A stretch of DNA of 64,000 bases from Pseudoxanthomonas sp. J31. Its GTDB lineage: Bacteria > Pseudomonadota > Gammaproteobacteria > Xanthomonadales > Xanthomonadaceae. The position numbers were made by a program, and so were the translations under genes. The notes beneath the pieces were generated by a model. That model saw only the letters and a program-made list of their open reading frames with translations. It had not been told where the DNA came from and ran no database searches. The stretch spans positions 1 through 64,000 of the forward strand of contig NZ_AZNZ01000004.1 in the NCBI RefSeq assembly GCF_000510725.1, in the 5' to 3' direction. Shown piece by piece: positions 8,366 to 15,705 of the stretch. The number at the start of each line of letters is the position of its first letter. Within the stretch, counting starts at the first letter, position 1.

Positions 8366-9463
8366 ATGTGGACGATCCGACTGTTTGCGGTTGCACTGGC
8401 CACGCTGGCCCTGGCCCCGCCCGCCCCGGCACAGGAGCCGCCTGCCAGCGCCCGCGCCGAGGCGGTGGGCGTGATCCGCGAACTGCGCCGGATCGTGGCC
8501 CCGCAGGGCGTGGAGCGCTACGAGTACGTGCGCATCGGCGGCATCGACCAGTTCGTCTCCATCCGCGGCCAGGACCGCGCCAACCCGGTGCTGCTGGTGG
8601 TGCACGGTGGCCCGGGCTTCCCCACCTCCGGCATTGCCTGGTGGGCCACGCGCGGGCGGGAGGAGTACTTCACCGTGGTCCACTGGGACCAGCGCGGCGC
8701 CGGCAAGACCCACCTGGCCAACGACCCGGCCCGGGTCGCGCCGAGCATGCGCCCGCAACGCTTCGTCGACGACACCGAGGAGCTGGTGGCCTGGCTGCGC
8801 CGCGAGTTCGCCCAGGACAAGGTGTTCCTGCTGGGCACCTCGTGGGGCAGCTACGTGGGCCTGGAATTCGCGCTGCGCCGGCCGGAGTGGCTGCATGCCT
8901 ACATCGGCATGGGCCAGGCCATCGACAGCCCGGAGAGCGAGCGCCGCGGCTATGCCTATGCGCTGGAGCAGGCACGCCGCGACGGCAATGCCGGCGCCGT
9001 CGCCGAGCTGGAATCGATCGCGCCGTACGCGCGCGAAGGCGAGCCGATCCCGCTGGCGAAGATCGCGCTTGAACGGAAGTGGTCGGACTACTACGGCGGG
9101 GTGATGGCCTGGCGCCAGGGCCAGGTCGACGGCATCGCCGTGCGCCTGGCGCCGGAGTACAGCGACGCGGAAGCCGCGCGCGCGTACGAGGCCAACGGCT
9201 GGTCGCAGGAGTTCCTGCTCAGCGACGTGCTGTCCGTGGACCTGGGCGGGCAGACGCGTCTGGGCTGCCCGCTGATCATCCTCGCCGGCCGCCACGACCG
9301 CAGCGTCAACTCGCAGGTCGCCTACGAGTGGTTCGGGCGCGTGCAGGCGCCGTACAAGCACTTCGAGTGGTTCGAGCACTCGGCCCACGAGATCCTGGCC
9401 GAGGAACCGGGCAAGTTGCTGGTCACCCTCGTCCAGCACGCGCGGCCGCTGGCGACCCGGTAG
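8366..9463 (+). CDS. exported alpha/beta hydrolase, proline iminopeptidase-like
   Basis: The 365-residue product has a signal peptide (residues 1-23, ending PAPAQ). It then has the hallmarks of prolyl-aminopeptidase/epoxide-hydrolase-like enzymes: VVHGGPGFPT (oxyanion loop), HWDQRGAGKTH, the nucleophile elbow GTSWGS, a late acid in LAGRHDRSVN and the catalytic His in EHSAHEI. The HGGPG plus DQRGAG pair is typical of S33 peptidases. It would act in the periplasm on N-terminal Pro or small esters or amides; the substrate is not decided. The ATG at 8366 fits the signal peptide. Its stop is again part of a GTAG repeat. Confidence 0.85.
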   Translation: MWTIRLFAVALATLALAPPAPAQEPPASARAEAVGVIRELRRIVAPQGVERYEYVRIGGIDQFVSIRGQDRANPVLLVVHGGPGFPTSGIAWWATRGREEYFTVVHWDQRGAGKTHLANDPARVAPSMRPQRFVDDTEELVAWLRREFAQDKVFLLGTSWGSYVGLEFALRRPEWLHAYIGMGQAIDSPESERRGYAYALEQARRDGNAGAVAELESIAPYAREGEPIPLAKIALERKWSDYYGGVMAWRQGQVDGIAVRLAPEYSDAEAARAYEANGWSQEFLLSDVLSVDLGGQTRLGCPLIILAGRHDRSVNSQVAYEWFGRVQAPYKHFEWFEHSAHEILAEEPGKLLVTLVQHARPLATR

Positions 9464-9500
9464 CCCGGACAAGGCCGAAGGCCGCGTCCGTGGCCTCGCG
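9460..9500. repeat. GTAG-type intergenic repeat, copy B
   Basis: GTAGCCCGGACAAGGCCGAA starts here and overlaps the TAG stop of the upstream hydrolase gene. The right arm is degenerate. A different repeat-like palindrome, GTGCCGGCGAAAGCCGGGCAT, follows at about 9606-9626; it resembles the widespread CGTCATTCCCGCGAAAGCGGGAAT element of proteobacteria. Confidence 0.55.
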
Positions 9501-9692
9501 CACCCTGGGTGCGACCAGGTCCGGTCGCGGCCCGCGGCCCCGAAGTGTGGACGCCTCCCTGCGGCTCCCCCGGGGCTGCCGCGTTGCATGAAGCGCAAGC
9601 ACCGTCGTGCCGGCGAAAGCCGGGCATCCGCTGACCTTGCTTGTTCGGGCCATGTGGTTGCCCCCCGGACTGTTGTCCGACAGGGCGGAAAC

Positions 9693-10064
9693 TCAGGCAT
9701 TGCGTCTGCGTGTTTTCAGCAACCAGCCGATCCGGTTTCCCATCCAGCCGCCGAGCACCACAACCAGCCAGGCGTATTCCTCGTACGGAACCTGCTGGGA
9801 GACCAGGCCAAGCAACACCAGGCAGGGCAATCCGGACAGGAAGACCATGAAATTGCGGTTGGCACGCCAGGCCCCCAGCGTGCCGTCCTCGTCCGGGCGG
9901 GCGAGCAGGTAGATCACCGCTCCCATGGTCACGAAGCCAAGCAGGTACCCACGCACAAACCGCGGCGCCAGATCCTGCTCAAACAGCAGGATGTACAGGA
10001 CCACGAATGACAGGGCCACCGCCTCGATCCTCGCGCCCAGCTTGAAGCCTTCGCGCAACTGCAT
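9693..10064 (-). CDS. small four-helix membrane protein downstream of a double-glycine peptide gene
   Basis: The 123-residue product has four predicted membrane helices (about 14-33, 38-55, 70-88 and 95-112) and a basic tail (KTRRRNA). I recognise no family. It lies 57 bases downstream of the 92-residue double-glycine peptide gene on the same strand, with a good ribosome site of its own (CCGGAGGAGG). Small multi-helix proteins in this position often give immunity to the cognate bacteriocin, which is the inference here. It could also be an unrelated membrane protein. Confidence 0.6.
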   Translation of the reverse strand: MQLREGFKLGARIEAVALSFVVLYILLFEQDLAPRFVRGYLLGFVTMGAVIYLLARPDEDGTLGAWRANRNFMVFLSGLPCLVLLGLVSQQVPYEEYAWLVVVLGGWMGNRIGWLLKTRRRNA

Positions 10065-10084
10065 CGATCCTCCTCCGGAGGTAC

Positions 10085-10114
10085 GCGCCCTCCCCGCCGC
10101 GGCGGAGAGGGCGC
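10085..10114. other. intercistronic hairpin
   Basis: GCGCCCTC and GAGGGCGC form an 8-base stem between the peptide gene and the membrane-protein gene. There is no T-run, so it is more likely an mRNA-stability or partial-attenuation element than a full terminator. Confidence 0.4.
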
Positions 10115-10121
10115 GCAGGAA

Positions 10122-10400
10122 TCACTTCTGCATGAGCGCATCCTGGATCTTCGAACCGGCGTAGCCGCCGACCGCGCCGCCGATAAGCGATCCATGGATC
10201 AGGCCGACCGTCGCGCCGATCAGGCCGCCGGCCACGGTGCCCACGCCCGGGATCACGCTGCCGATCGCTCCACCGATCGCCGCGCCGGCGGTGACACCAC
10301 CGTAGCGGCCAGCGATACCACCGACGATGCCACCGATGGCAGCACCGCCTTCGCCGCTGCCGCTCACACTCGCCACTTCAAGCTCCTGCAGTTCACGCAT
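10122..10400 (-). CDS. double-glycine leader, glycine-zipper bacteriocin/microcin-like precursor
   Basis: The 92-residue product starts MRELQELEVASVSGS, which has the pattern of a colicin V/class II bacteriocin leader (charged start, ELE then hydrophobic V-V spacing, ending in a small-residue pair for cleavage by a peptidase-containing ABC exporter). The remaining 75 or so residues are almost all Gly, Ala, Val and Ile with repeated GxxxG steps (GGIVGGIAG, AGAAIGGAIG, GGLIGATVG, GGAVGGYAG), a membrane-inserting glycine zipper. A GGAGAAAG ribosome site precedes the ATG at 10400. Function as an antimicrobial is inferred from this layout. No exporter gene is nearby. Confidence 0.7.
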   Translation of the reverse strand: MRELQELEVASVSGSGEGGAAIGGIVGGIAGRYGGVTAGAAIGGAIGSVIPGVGTVAGGLIGATVGLIHGSLIGGAVGGYAGSKIQDALMQK

Positions 10401-10564
10401 CGCGCTTTCTCCTGTGAAGTGTGGCGCACTTCCCTGCGCCCGGGTTCCGGATAGCCCGGATCTCTGTGATACGCGCATCGGTAGGAGATTGCGTTGGGCC
10501 CTGCGCAAGCGTCAACGCAAGTATCAGTTGCCTGCAAGCCAGGTATCGGCCCATGGGCCAAGCC

Positions 10565-10603
10565 GCACCGCGGCGGCGCGGTGCGCTTCGCTTACGGGCT
10601 GCG
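10565..10603. repeat. GTAG-type repeat, right-arm fragment
   Basis: GTGCGCTTCGCTTACGGGCTGC at 10581-10602 matches the right arm of the complete element at 15597-15700. The left arm is missing here. Confidence 0.45.
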
Positions 10604-10635
10604 CGTCCGCGCGTTCGCTCCCGGGGCTGCCCGGC

Positions 10636-11340
10636 TCAGTCGGCCAGCAGCGCCGCGGTGTCGAGCAGGCGGAGGTTGGGCTGGGCGGCCAGGTGTTCGC
10701 GCAGCCAGTAGCCGTGCTCGGCGCCGACCAGGACCACGATGCGCTTGCCCGGGTTCTCCGCGGCCGCGCGCACGACCACCTCGAGGAAGTGGCGGTTCCA
10801 GGCCTGCCAGCCGGCGCGCTCGCCCTCGCCGACCAGGCCTTCCTGCAGCGCGTGCTTGGCGCGCAGCTGCTGGTCGGTGACCGCGTCGTTGACCCGCGCC
10901 GGACTGGTCCAGTAGTGGCGCAGCGCGGCGTAGATCGCCTGGCCATAGGCCGAGAACGCGGCCGAAGCCTCCGGCTGGCCGGACGCGAAGGCCTGGAACG
11001 AGGCCATGTAGGCGCCGCCGATCTGGTCGTACAGCGGGTTCTCCGGCTCCATCGGGTAGACCTTGTAGTGGCCGGCGTCGATCAGCGGGTAGATGGTTTC
11101 CGGGTACTCGACCTTGGTGGACTCCGGGGCACGCTGGGTGTACTTGTCCGGATTCACCTCGATGCACAGCACGTCCGCGTCCAGGCGGCGGATGCTTTCG
11201 GCCAGCACCTCCTGGGTATACGCCGGCACCTGCGCGTGCAGGCGGTGCAGGGTGGAGAGCACGGCCACCTCGGCCGGGCGCGGCGCAGCCGTGGCCACCG
11301 TGGATGCCAGGCCCAGTACCGCTGCCAGCAGAAGACGCAT
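10636..11340 (-). CDS. exported protein with possible TraB/Tiki-superfamily fold
   Basis: The 234-residue product has a signal peptide (MRLLLAAVLGLASTVATAA). The mature part starts with VAVLSTLHRLH, has DADVLCIEVNP at about residue 55 and ends VVLVGAEHGYWLREHLAA near residue 215. A His after a first strand, an acidic E-x-P after the second and a late G-x-x-H-x-x-x-L are reminiscent of the TraB/PrgY/GumN/Tiki group of putative metallopeptidases, but the match is weak and several motif residues differ. It is best regarded as a conserved exported protein of unknown function. Confidence 0.55.
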   Translation of the reverse strand: MRLLLAAVLGLASTVATAAPRPAEVAVLSTLHRLHAQVPAYTQEVLAESIRRLDADVLCIEVNPDKYTQRAPESTKVEYPETIYPLIDAGHYKVYPMEPENPLYDQIGGAYMASFQAFASGQPEASAAFSAYGQAIYAALRHYWTSPARVNDAVTDQQLRAKHALQEGLVGEGERAGWQAWNRHFLEVVVRAAAENPGKRIVVLVGAEHGYWLREHLAAQPNLRLLDTAALLAD

Positions 11341-11434
11341 GCCCTACCCCCTGTAGTCGTGGCGAGGGCGGCAGCATGCGGCAAGCGCGCACCTGGCGCG
11401 CGCGCCGGAAGTCATGCCGGCAGCGGGCCCGGCG

Positions 11435-11665
11435 TCATTCCCCGGGCATGTCGGCCTGCATGCGCAGCAGGTCGGCGCGTAGCGAGGCGATCTGGTCGGT
11501 CTGCTGGCGCTGCAGGCTGATCAGGGTGTCCAGCCGCCCCTTGATCCCGAACACGGCAAACGGCAGCACGAACCACAGGATCGCAAGCACGCACAGGAAC
11601 GCCAGTACGAACACGCCAAGCAGGCCGCCAAACAGGCTGGCACCATGGCCGAAGGAAGCAAGCAT
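11435..11665 (-). CDS. small membrane protein with C-terminal coiled coil
   Basis: The 76-residue product has a long hydrophobic region forming one or two helices (about residues 8-41, GGLLGVFVLAFLCVLAILWFV) and then an amphipathic segment with heptad character (LISLQRQQTDQIASLRADLLRMQ, about 48-70). This is the layout of small xanthomonad membrane proteins of unknown role. A GGGGGGAAACCC stretch precedes the ATG. It stands between the exported TraB-like gene and the ParB-like gene, all on the same strand, with about 95 bases on each side. Confidence 0.55.
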   Translation of the reverse strand: MLASFGHGASLFGGLLGVFVLAFLCVLAILWFVLPFAVFGIKGRLDTLISLQRQQTDQIASLRADLLRMQADMPGE

Positions 11666-11759
11666 GGGTTTCCCCCCTGGAAGAGTGGCTCAAACGGTCG
11701 CGGGGCACCCCGCTGGCGCACCCGCGGTGGGCCGACTTTGTCCCAGGGCAACCCTGTCT

Positions 11760-12671
11760 TCAACCCTGCGCGTTCGCCTCGCGCATGCGCAGCAGCTGGT
11801 TCTGCAGGGTCTGCACCTGGGCGCGCAGCTGCTCGTTCTCCCGCTCCAGCTGGGCGACGCGGCGCTGCAGGGTCCGGACGTCCGGCTCGGCCGCGGCCTC
11901 GGGGGCGTCCTCGCCGCCCTCGGCGGCGGCGGGCACCGGTTCCTGGCGCGGACGCTTCTTCGCCTCGCGCGCGCGTCTTGCCGCCTGGCGCAGCTCGGCC
12001 TTGCCGCCCTGGGCGGCGCTGCGCTGTTCCTCCACCGGCAGGCTGGCCACCGCGGCGGCGGCGCTGATGGAGATCTCGCCGGCCTTCAGCGCCTCCACCA
12101 CCTCCGGCGCGGCCTGGGTGTGGATGCGCTCGATCATCGCCACCTGATTCGGGCTGAGCTTGGCCTCGCGCGCCAGTTCGGCACGGCTGACCGGCACCGG
12201 ATCCCAGGGCGGCAGGTCGTCGGACTCCGGCTTAGCCTTCAGCGCGGCCGCCGCCTCGGCGGCTTCGGCCTCGGCCGCTTCGGCGGCGGCAGCGGCGGCC
12301 TGGGCGGCACGCAGCGCCTCCAGCTCGGCCTCGCGCTGCGCCTGCAGGCGGCGGGCCAGGATCTCGCGCTTGCGCAGCGCCAGCACGCCGCGCTGGTAGT
12401 CGGACACGCTGCGGCGGCCCAGGTGCTGCTCGATCATCCACAGGTGCACGTCCTCCATCGACTGGAAGCGCGTGTTCTGCACGGTGTTGAACGGGATGCC
12501 GTGCTTCTGGCAGATGCCGTAGCGGTTGTGGCCGTCGACCAGGATGTTGCCCCACAGCACCAGCGAATCGCGGCAGCCTTCGGCCAGCAGGCTGCGCTCC
12601 AGTGCCTCGTACTCGTCGTTGGTCAGCGGATCGATGTAGGCCTTGAGCTCTTCGAGTACGACGATGTCCAT
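11760..12671 (-). CDS. orphan ParB-N/Srx domain protein with coiled-coil tail
   Basis: The 303-residue product has a ParB-type N-terminal domain: LKAYIDPLTNDEYEALERSL, then LWGNILVDGHNRYGICQKH, the box that binds nucleotide in ParB-like proteins (VDGHNR at about 46-51). It continues through a charged helical middle with a long Ala/Glu-rich stretch (about 108-150), a second helix-turn-helix-like region (AREAKLSPNQVAMIERI) and a C-terminal coiled coil (VAQLERENEQLRAQVQTLQNQLLRM). There is no parA partner and no parS-like site seen, so it is probably not the chromosome partition protein. A plasmid-derived or regulatory DNA-binding role is possible. Confidence 0.75.
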   Translation of the reverse strand: MDIVVLEELKAYIDPLTNDEYEALERSLLAEGCRDSLVLWGNILVDGHNRYGICQKHGIPFNTVQNTRFQSMEDVHLWMIEQHLGRRSVSDYQRGVLALRKREILARRLQAQREAELEALRAAQAAAAAAEAAEAEAAEAAAALKAKPESDDLPPWDPVPVSRAELAREAKLSPNQVAMIERIHTQAAPEVVEALKAGEISISAAAAVASLPVEEQRSAAQGGKAELRQAARRAREAKKRPRQEPVPAAAEGGEDAPEAAAEPDVRTLQRRVAQLERENEQLRAQVQTLQNQLLRMREANAQG

Positions 12672-12777
12672 GCACTGCGGGGGAAAACGGGGGCGCGCAT
12701 TGTAGTGCGTCGCCCCCGCCGCCAGTAGCCGATTGACGGATGCGGCCGATGGTGCACCACGACCCCGGCGCCAAGGC

Positions 12778-12804
12778 AAAAGGCCAGGACTATCAGTCCT
12801 GGCC
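12778..12804 (-). terminator. rho-independent terminator downstream of the lipoprotein gene
   Basis: A perfect 10-base stem (GGCCAGGACT / AGTCCTGGCC) with a 3-base loop, followed on the minus strand by TTTT. It lies 104 bases beyond the stop of the minus-strand lipoprotein gene. Confidence 0.75.
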
Positions 12805-12907
12805 TGGTTGCCGCATCGGGCCTGCCGGATCGATCGACCAGGCCATTGCCCGTCGCCGCGATGCCGTGTGCATGGCGCCCACGGCACGCAGTCGCGCGCT
12901 CCGGCGC

Positions 12908-13429
12908 TCAGCCTTCCCAGGTGCCGCCGGCCATCTGGCAGCTGGCCGGGAGCGTGGCCAGGTCCTCGCTGCTGCGCTCGTAGTAGAAGGCGTGGATCGA
13001 GGGCTGGCCGAACATGCCCTTGCAGCTGCCCTGGTTGGGGCTGGGGCAGGCGTCCATGTAGGCGACCTCGCCGGCCTTGCCGGTGCCGATCTGGGCCGAG
13101 CCCTGCGCCAGCGACTCGCACATCTGCCGGTGCATGTCCTCCGGGACGTCCGCGCCGGCCTGCAGGCAATCGCGCGAACGGATGCGCTGGCCCATGATCT
13201 CGAACTCGCCTGCAATCATGCAGGCCCGGGTCTTCGCCGTGGCCATCGCCGCCGGCTGCGCCGCTTCGGCTGCCGCGGGCGCTTCGGTGGCCTCGCTGGC
13301 CGCTTCCGCCGGCGCGGTCTCGCCCACCGCGGCCGGAGCCACCTCCGCGGTCGCCTGCTCCGCCGGCGCACAGCCGGCCGCCAGCACCGACAGGAACAGC
13401 CCGGCCACATACCTTCCCCTGATACGCAT
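12908..13429 (-). CDS. lipoprotein with Ala/Glu-rich linker, unknown function
   Basis: The 173-residue product has a lipoprotein signal (LFLSVLAAGC, lipidated Cys at about residue 20). Residues 21-65 are an Ala/Glu/Pro-rich linker. The C-terminal 105 residues form a Cys-rich domain with seven or so Cys (RACMIAGEF, RDCLQAG, QMCESL, DACPSPNQGSCKG, ASCQMAGG) suggesting disulfides. It would sit in the outer membrane facing the periplasm. GGGGAG precedes the ATG at 13429, and a terminator follows the gene. No family is recognised. Confidence 0.7.
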   Translation of the reverse strand: MRIRGRYVAGLFLSVLAAGCAPAEQATAEVAPAAVGETAPAEAASEATEAPAAAEAAQPAAMATAKTRACMIAGEFEIMGQRIRSRDCLQAGADVPEDMHRQMCESLAQGSAQIGTGKAGEVAYMDACPSPNQGSCKGMFGQPSIHAFYYERSSEDLATLPASCQMAGGTWEG

Positions 13430-13875
13430 CGAAACTCCCCTGGTTGAAAAAAACGCGCCATCCTGCCATTGCCGGCCGGCCTGCGTCACCGGTCCGGGCG
13501 CGGCCGTCCGCGGCGCGCCATCCCTTCGCCTGCAAGCCCTCCCACCCGCAACCAATAATTGCACCAGCCTGTACAGATGGGCTTGCATGCCATGCACATC
13601 CCTTGCCCCCCGCGGCACGAAAGGCAGTGCAACCGGACTGTGCCACTGCACCGGGTTGAACCCGATCGCGCCGGGCGGGACGATCCACGAGGACTTTCGA
13701 TCAGGCGCTACGGGGACTGAGTTCGGAGCGCCCATCCGGGAAACGCGTTGCGACCGGGCGATTGCATCGCCGCCGGCACGGGCGCGTGCGTCCCGGGATC
13801 GGAGTCCGCGCGGTGGCGCATGCGGCACCCGGCGCCGCCCGTCCCGAGCAGGGTGCCAGACAGAGGAGAGGGTCA
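13430..13875. other. 446-base intergenic region upstream of the second double-glycine peptide gene
   Basis: This gap separates the divergent lipoprotein and peptide genes and should hold both promoters. A locally AT-richer patch (CAACCAATAATTGCACCAG, 13549-13567) is the most likely promoter area. No gene with coding character was found. Confidence 0.4.
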
Positions 13876-14082
13876 ATGCGGTCTTTGAGCGAGAAGGAAC
13901 TGCTGTTGGCAGTGGGTGGTACGGACGGCTGCCCGCCGGCGCGTCCGGCGGACATCGTGCCCTGCGCGCAATCCGAGTACGGAAACCTCGCGAACGACAT
14001 CAGCAACGGCATCCAGAACTGGTACGAAGCCGCGGTGGATGCGACCTCGCAGGCGATCGAGACGGTTGCCGGCTGGTTCTGA
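13876..14082 (+). CDS. double-glycine leader bacteriocin-like precursor peptide
   Basis: The 68-residue product starts MRSLSEKELLLAVGG, a textbook double-glycine leader (LS-x-x-EL-x-x-hydrophobic-GG). Cleavage after GG would leave a 53-residue mature peptide starting TDGCPPARPADIVPC. That peptide has two Cys 11 residues apart, an acidic amphipathic middle (NDISNGIQNWYEAAVDATSQ) and ends VAGWF. A strong ribosome site (AGAGGAGAGGG) precedes the ATG. The next gene on the same strand encodes a CPBP/Abi protein, a family known for bacteriocin immunity. The antimicrobial function is inferred from this arrangement. Confidence 0.75.
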   Translation: MRSLSEKELLLAVGGTDGCPPARPADIVPCAQSEYGNLANDISNGIQNWYEAAVDATSQAIETVAGWF

Positions 14083-14148
14083 GTGACGCATGCCGGGAGG
14101 GCGGATATCCTCGCGGAGATCCGCCTTTCCGGCGCTCGGGCAGAGTTC

Positions 14149-14778
14149 ATGGTCCACGAAACCAGGGCGGCCGCCGGCAGGGCGATCGCCGCCGCCCTAG
14201 GCTACGTCGCACTGCTCCTGGCATCGCACCTGCTTTCCGTCCGCCTGGGCGTGGATGGGCGGCTGCTGATGGCGCTCGCCACCGTGGTCCTGCTGTCTGG
14301 CCTGTGCCTTGGCTCGGCGGGAGCCCGCGAGTTCCTGCGCACGCAGGCCACGCGCGCGCGGTCCGGGTGGATCGAAGTGCTTTGCTGGGCCTTGGCCGGC
14401 GTCGCGTTCCACCTGGCGTACTTCGCCGTTTCCGGCGTGGACGCGTCGCGGATCTCGGGATGGCGGCTGGATGCCCGCTTCCTGGCCTCCGCCATCCTGC
14501 TTTCCTCCATCGCCGCGCCCTTCGTGGAAGAAGTGTTCTTCCGTCTGTTCGCGATCTGGCGTTCCCGCCGGTTCCCGGCGCTGCTGGCCGTTGCCATCTC
14601 CGGCGCGGCCTTCGCCCTGCTGCATCCGGAGCGCCCGGTATCGGTCTTGGTGTTTGCCGCGCTCGCCGCGATCGCCTACCTGAGGGTGGGCATTGCCGCC
14701 TCGCTGGCGTTCCATGTCGCCTACAACCTGGGCAACTACCTGCTGCTGCTGGCGGCCTCGCAGGCCAACGGCGCCTAG
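14149..14778 (+). CDS. CPBP (CAAX/Abi) family intramembrane metalloprotease, candidate immunity protein
   Basis: The product (209 residues from the ATG at 14149) has about six membrane helices and the three CPBP motifs: APFVEEVFFRLF (motif 1, EExxxR), AFALLHPE (motif 2 His) and LAFHVAYNLGN (motif 3, HxxxN). Known members process CAAX proteins or give self-protection against class II bacteriocins (Abi of plantaricin loci). It follows the double-glycine peptide gene by 66 bases, supporting the immunity role. A GTG at 14083, abutting the peptide stop codon, is an alternative start that would imply translational coupling; neither start has a strong ribosome site. Confidence 0.8.
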   Translation: MVHETRAAAGRAIAAALGYVALLLASHLLSVRLGVDGRLLMALATVVLLSGLCLGSAGAREFLRTQATRARSGWIEVLCWALAGVAFHLAYFAVSGVDASRISGWRLDARFLASAILLSSIAAPFVEEVFFRLFAIWRSRRFPALLAVAISGAAFALLHPERPVSVLVFAALAAIAYLRVGIAASLAFHVAYNLGNYLLLLAASQANGA

Positions 14779-14934
14779 CCGGTCCACGCGCTCCGGCCGG
14801 CGGGGGCCGGCCATCTCCGCCAGGCACCATCCGCCACCGTCCGGTGCGCGGTGCGGTTTCGCGCGCAATCAACCGCCTTGGGGCGGGGCGATTTGTGTAA
14901 TGTCCGGGGCACGACCGCCGAAGGAGCCTTGCCC

Positions 14935-15516
14935 ATGCGCCGCCGAGCTTCCGCCTGCCTGCTGCTCCTGCTGGGCCTGGGCGCCGGCCCTGCCCACGCC
15001 CATTTCGCCGTGGACTTCGCCGACACCCACCAGTCGCGCTACGGGCCGGGCGAGATCAAGTCCGCGCCCTGCGGACGCCCGGACGGCGAGCGCGGCGAGC
15101 ACGTCTATACCTATGCCCCCGGCGAGACCATCACCGTGTCCTGGGTCGAATACGTGGCCCATCCCGGCTACTTCCGCATCGCCTTCGACAACGATGGCGA
15201 CGACGACTTCGTGAATCCCGCGCGCATCGCCCCGGCCGGCCGCAGCTGCGCCGAAGGCGAGCCCCACTGCGGCGACGGCGACTTCTACAACAACGCCACC
15301 GTGCTGGTGGACGACTTCGGCCGCCACGACGTGGCCGAGAACGGCAAGCCCTACTCGCTCCAGCTCAAGCTGCCCGACGTCGAATGCGAGAACTGCACCC
15401 TGCAGATCATCCAGCTGATGACCGAGGCCGGGAAGGCGCCCTACGACCCGGCGGCCGAGGATGCGGACGACATCTACTACCAGTGCATCGACCTGCGGCT
15501 GCAGGCCAGCCGGTAA
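14935..15516 (+). CDS. secreted polysaccharide-monooxygenase-like protein (SCE4755-like family)
   Basis: The 193-residue product has a signal peptide ending PAHAH-F, so the mature protein would start with His, as in lytic polysaccharide monooxygenases, where the N-terminal His binds copper. A second His lies in YVAHPGYFRIAF (about residue 80), placed like the second histidine of the copper brace. Six Cys and acidic repeats (DNDGDDDF) follow. Members of this family are annotated as monooxygenase-like with no proven substrate. The ATG has an AAGGAG site. Activity is inferred, not shown. Confidence 0.7.
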   Translation: MRRRASACLLLLLGLGAGPAHAHFAVDFADTHQSRYGPGEIKSAPCGRPDGERGEHVYTYAPGETITVSWVEYVAHPGYFRIAFDNDGDDDFVNPARIAPAGRSCAEGEPHCGDGDFYNNATVLVDDFGRHDVAENGKPYSLQLKLPDVECENCTLQIIQLMTEAGKAPYDPAAEDADDIYYQCIDLRLQASR

Positions 15517-15521
15517 ACAGG

Positions 15522-15590
15522 CAATCGCGCCCCTGAAGTGCAACCAGGCCCGGGCCGTCGCCATGGCCCGGCCACCCCAGGGCGCGATTG
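15522..15590. other. nested inverted repeat downstream of the monooxygenase-like gene
   Basis: CAATCGCGCC (15522-15531) pairs with GGCGCGATTG (15581-15590), enclosing a second stem around GGCCCGGGCC / GGCCCGG. The inner segment (from 15538) recurs at 31047. No T-run follows, so it may be a repeat remnant rather than a terminator. Confidence 0.5.
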
Positions 15591-15596
15591 GCCTGT

Positions 15597-15700
15597 GTAG
15601 CCCGGTCAAGGCCGCAGGCCGCATCCGGGGGGCCGCACACGCGACGCATCCGGCATTCCCGGCCATCCCGTCGCGGGTGCGCTTCGCCTACCCGGGCTAC
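15597..15700. repeat. GTAG-type intergenic repeat, complete copy C
   Basis: This is the best copy: it starts GTAGCCCGG and ends CCCGGGCTAC, a 9-10 base terminal inverted repeat over 104 bases. Between lie AAGGCCGCAGGCCGCATCC and GTGCGCTTCGCCTACCC. It occupies the space between the convergent monooxygenase-like and pseudouridine-synthase genes. Confidence 0.7.
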
Positions 15701-15705
15701 GTAGG

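Noticed and set aside
9423-9653. A minus-strand frame whose product contains CPAFAGTTVLALHA.
   Set aside because: This is the usual translation of a GC-rich intergenic repeat (CGTCATTCCCGCGAAAGC-like) and not a gene.
11760-12671. Chromosome partition system parABS.
   Set aside because: There is no parA gene and no inverted-repeat parS site in view.
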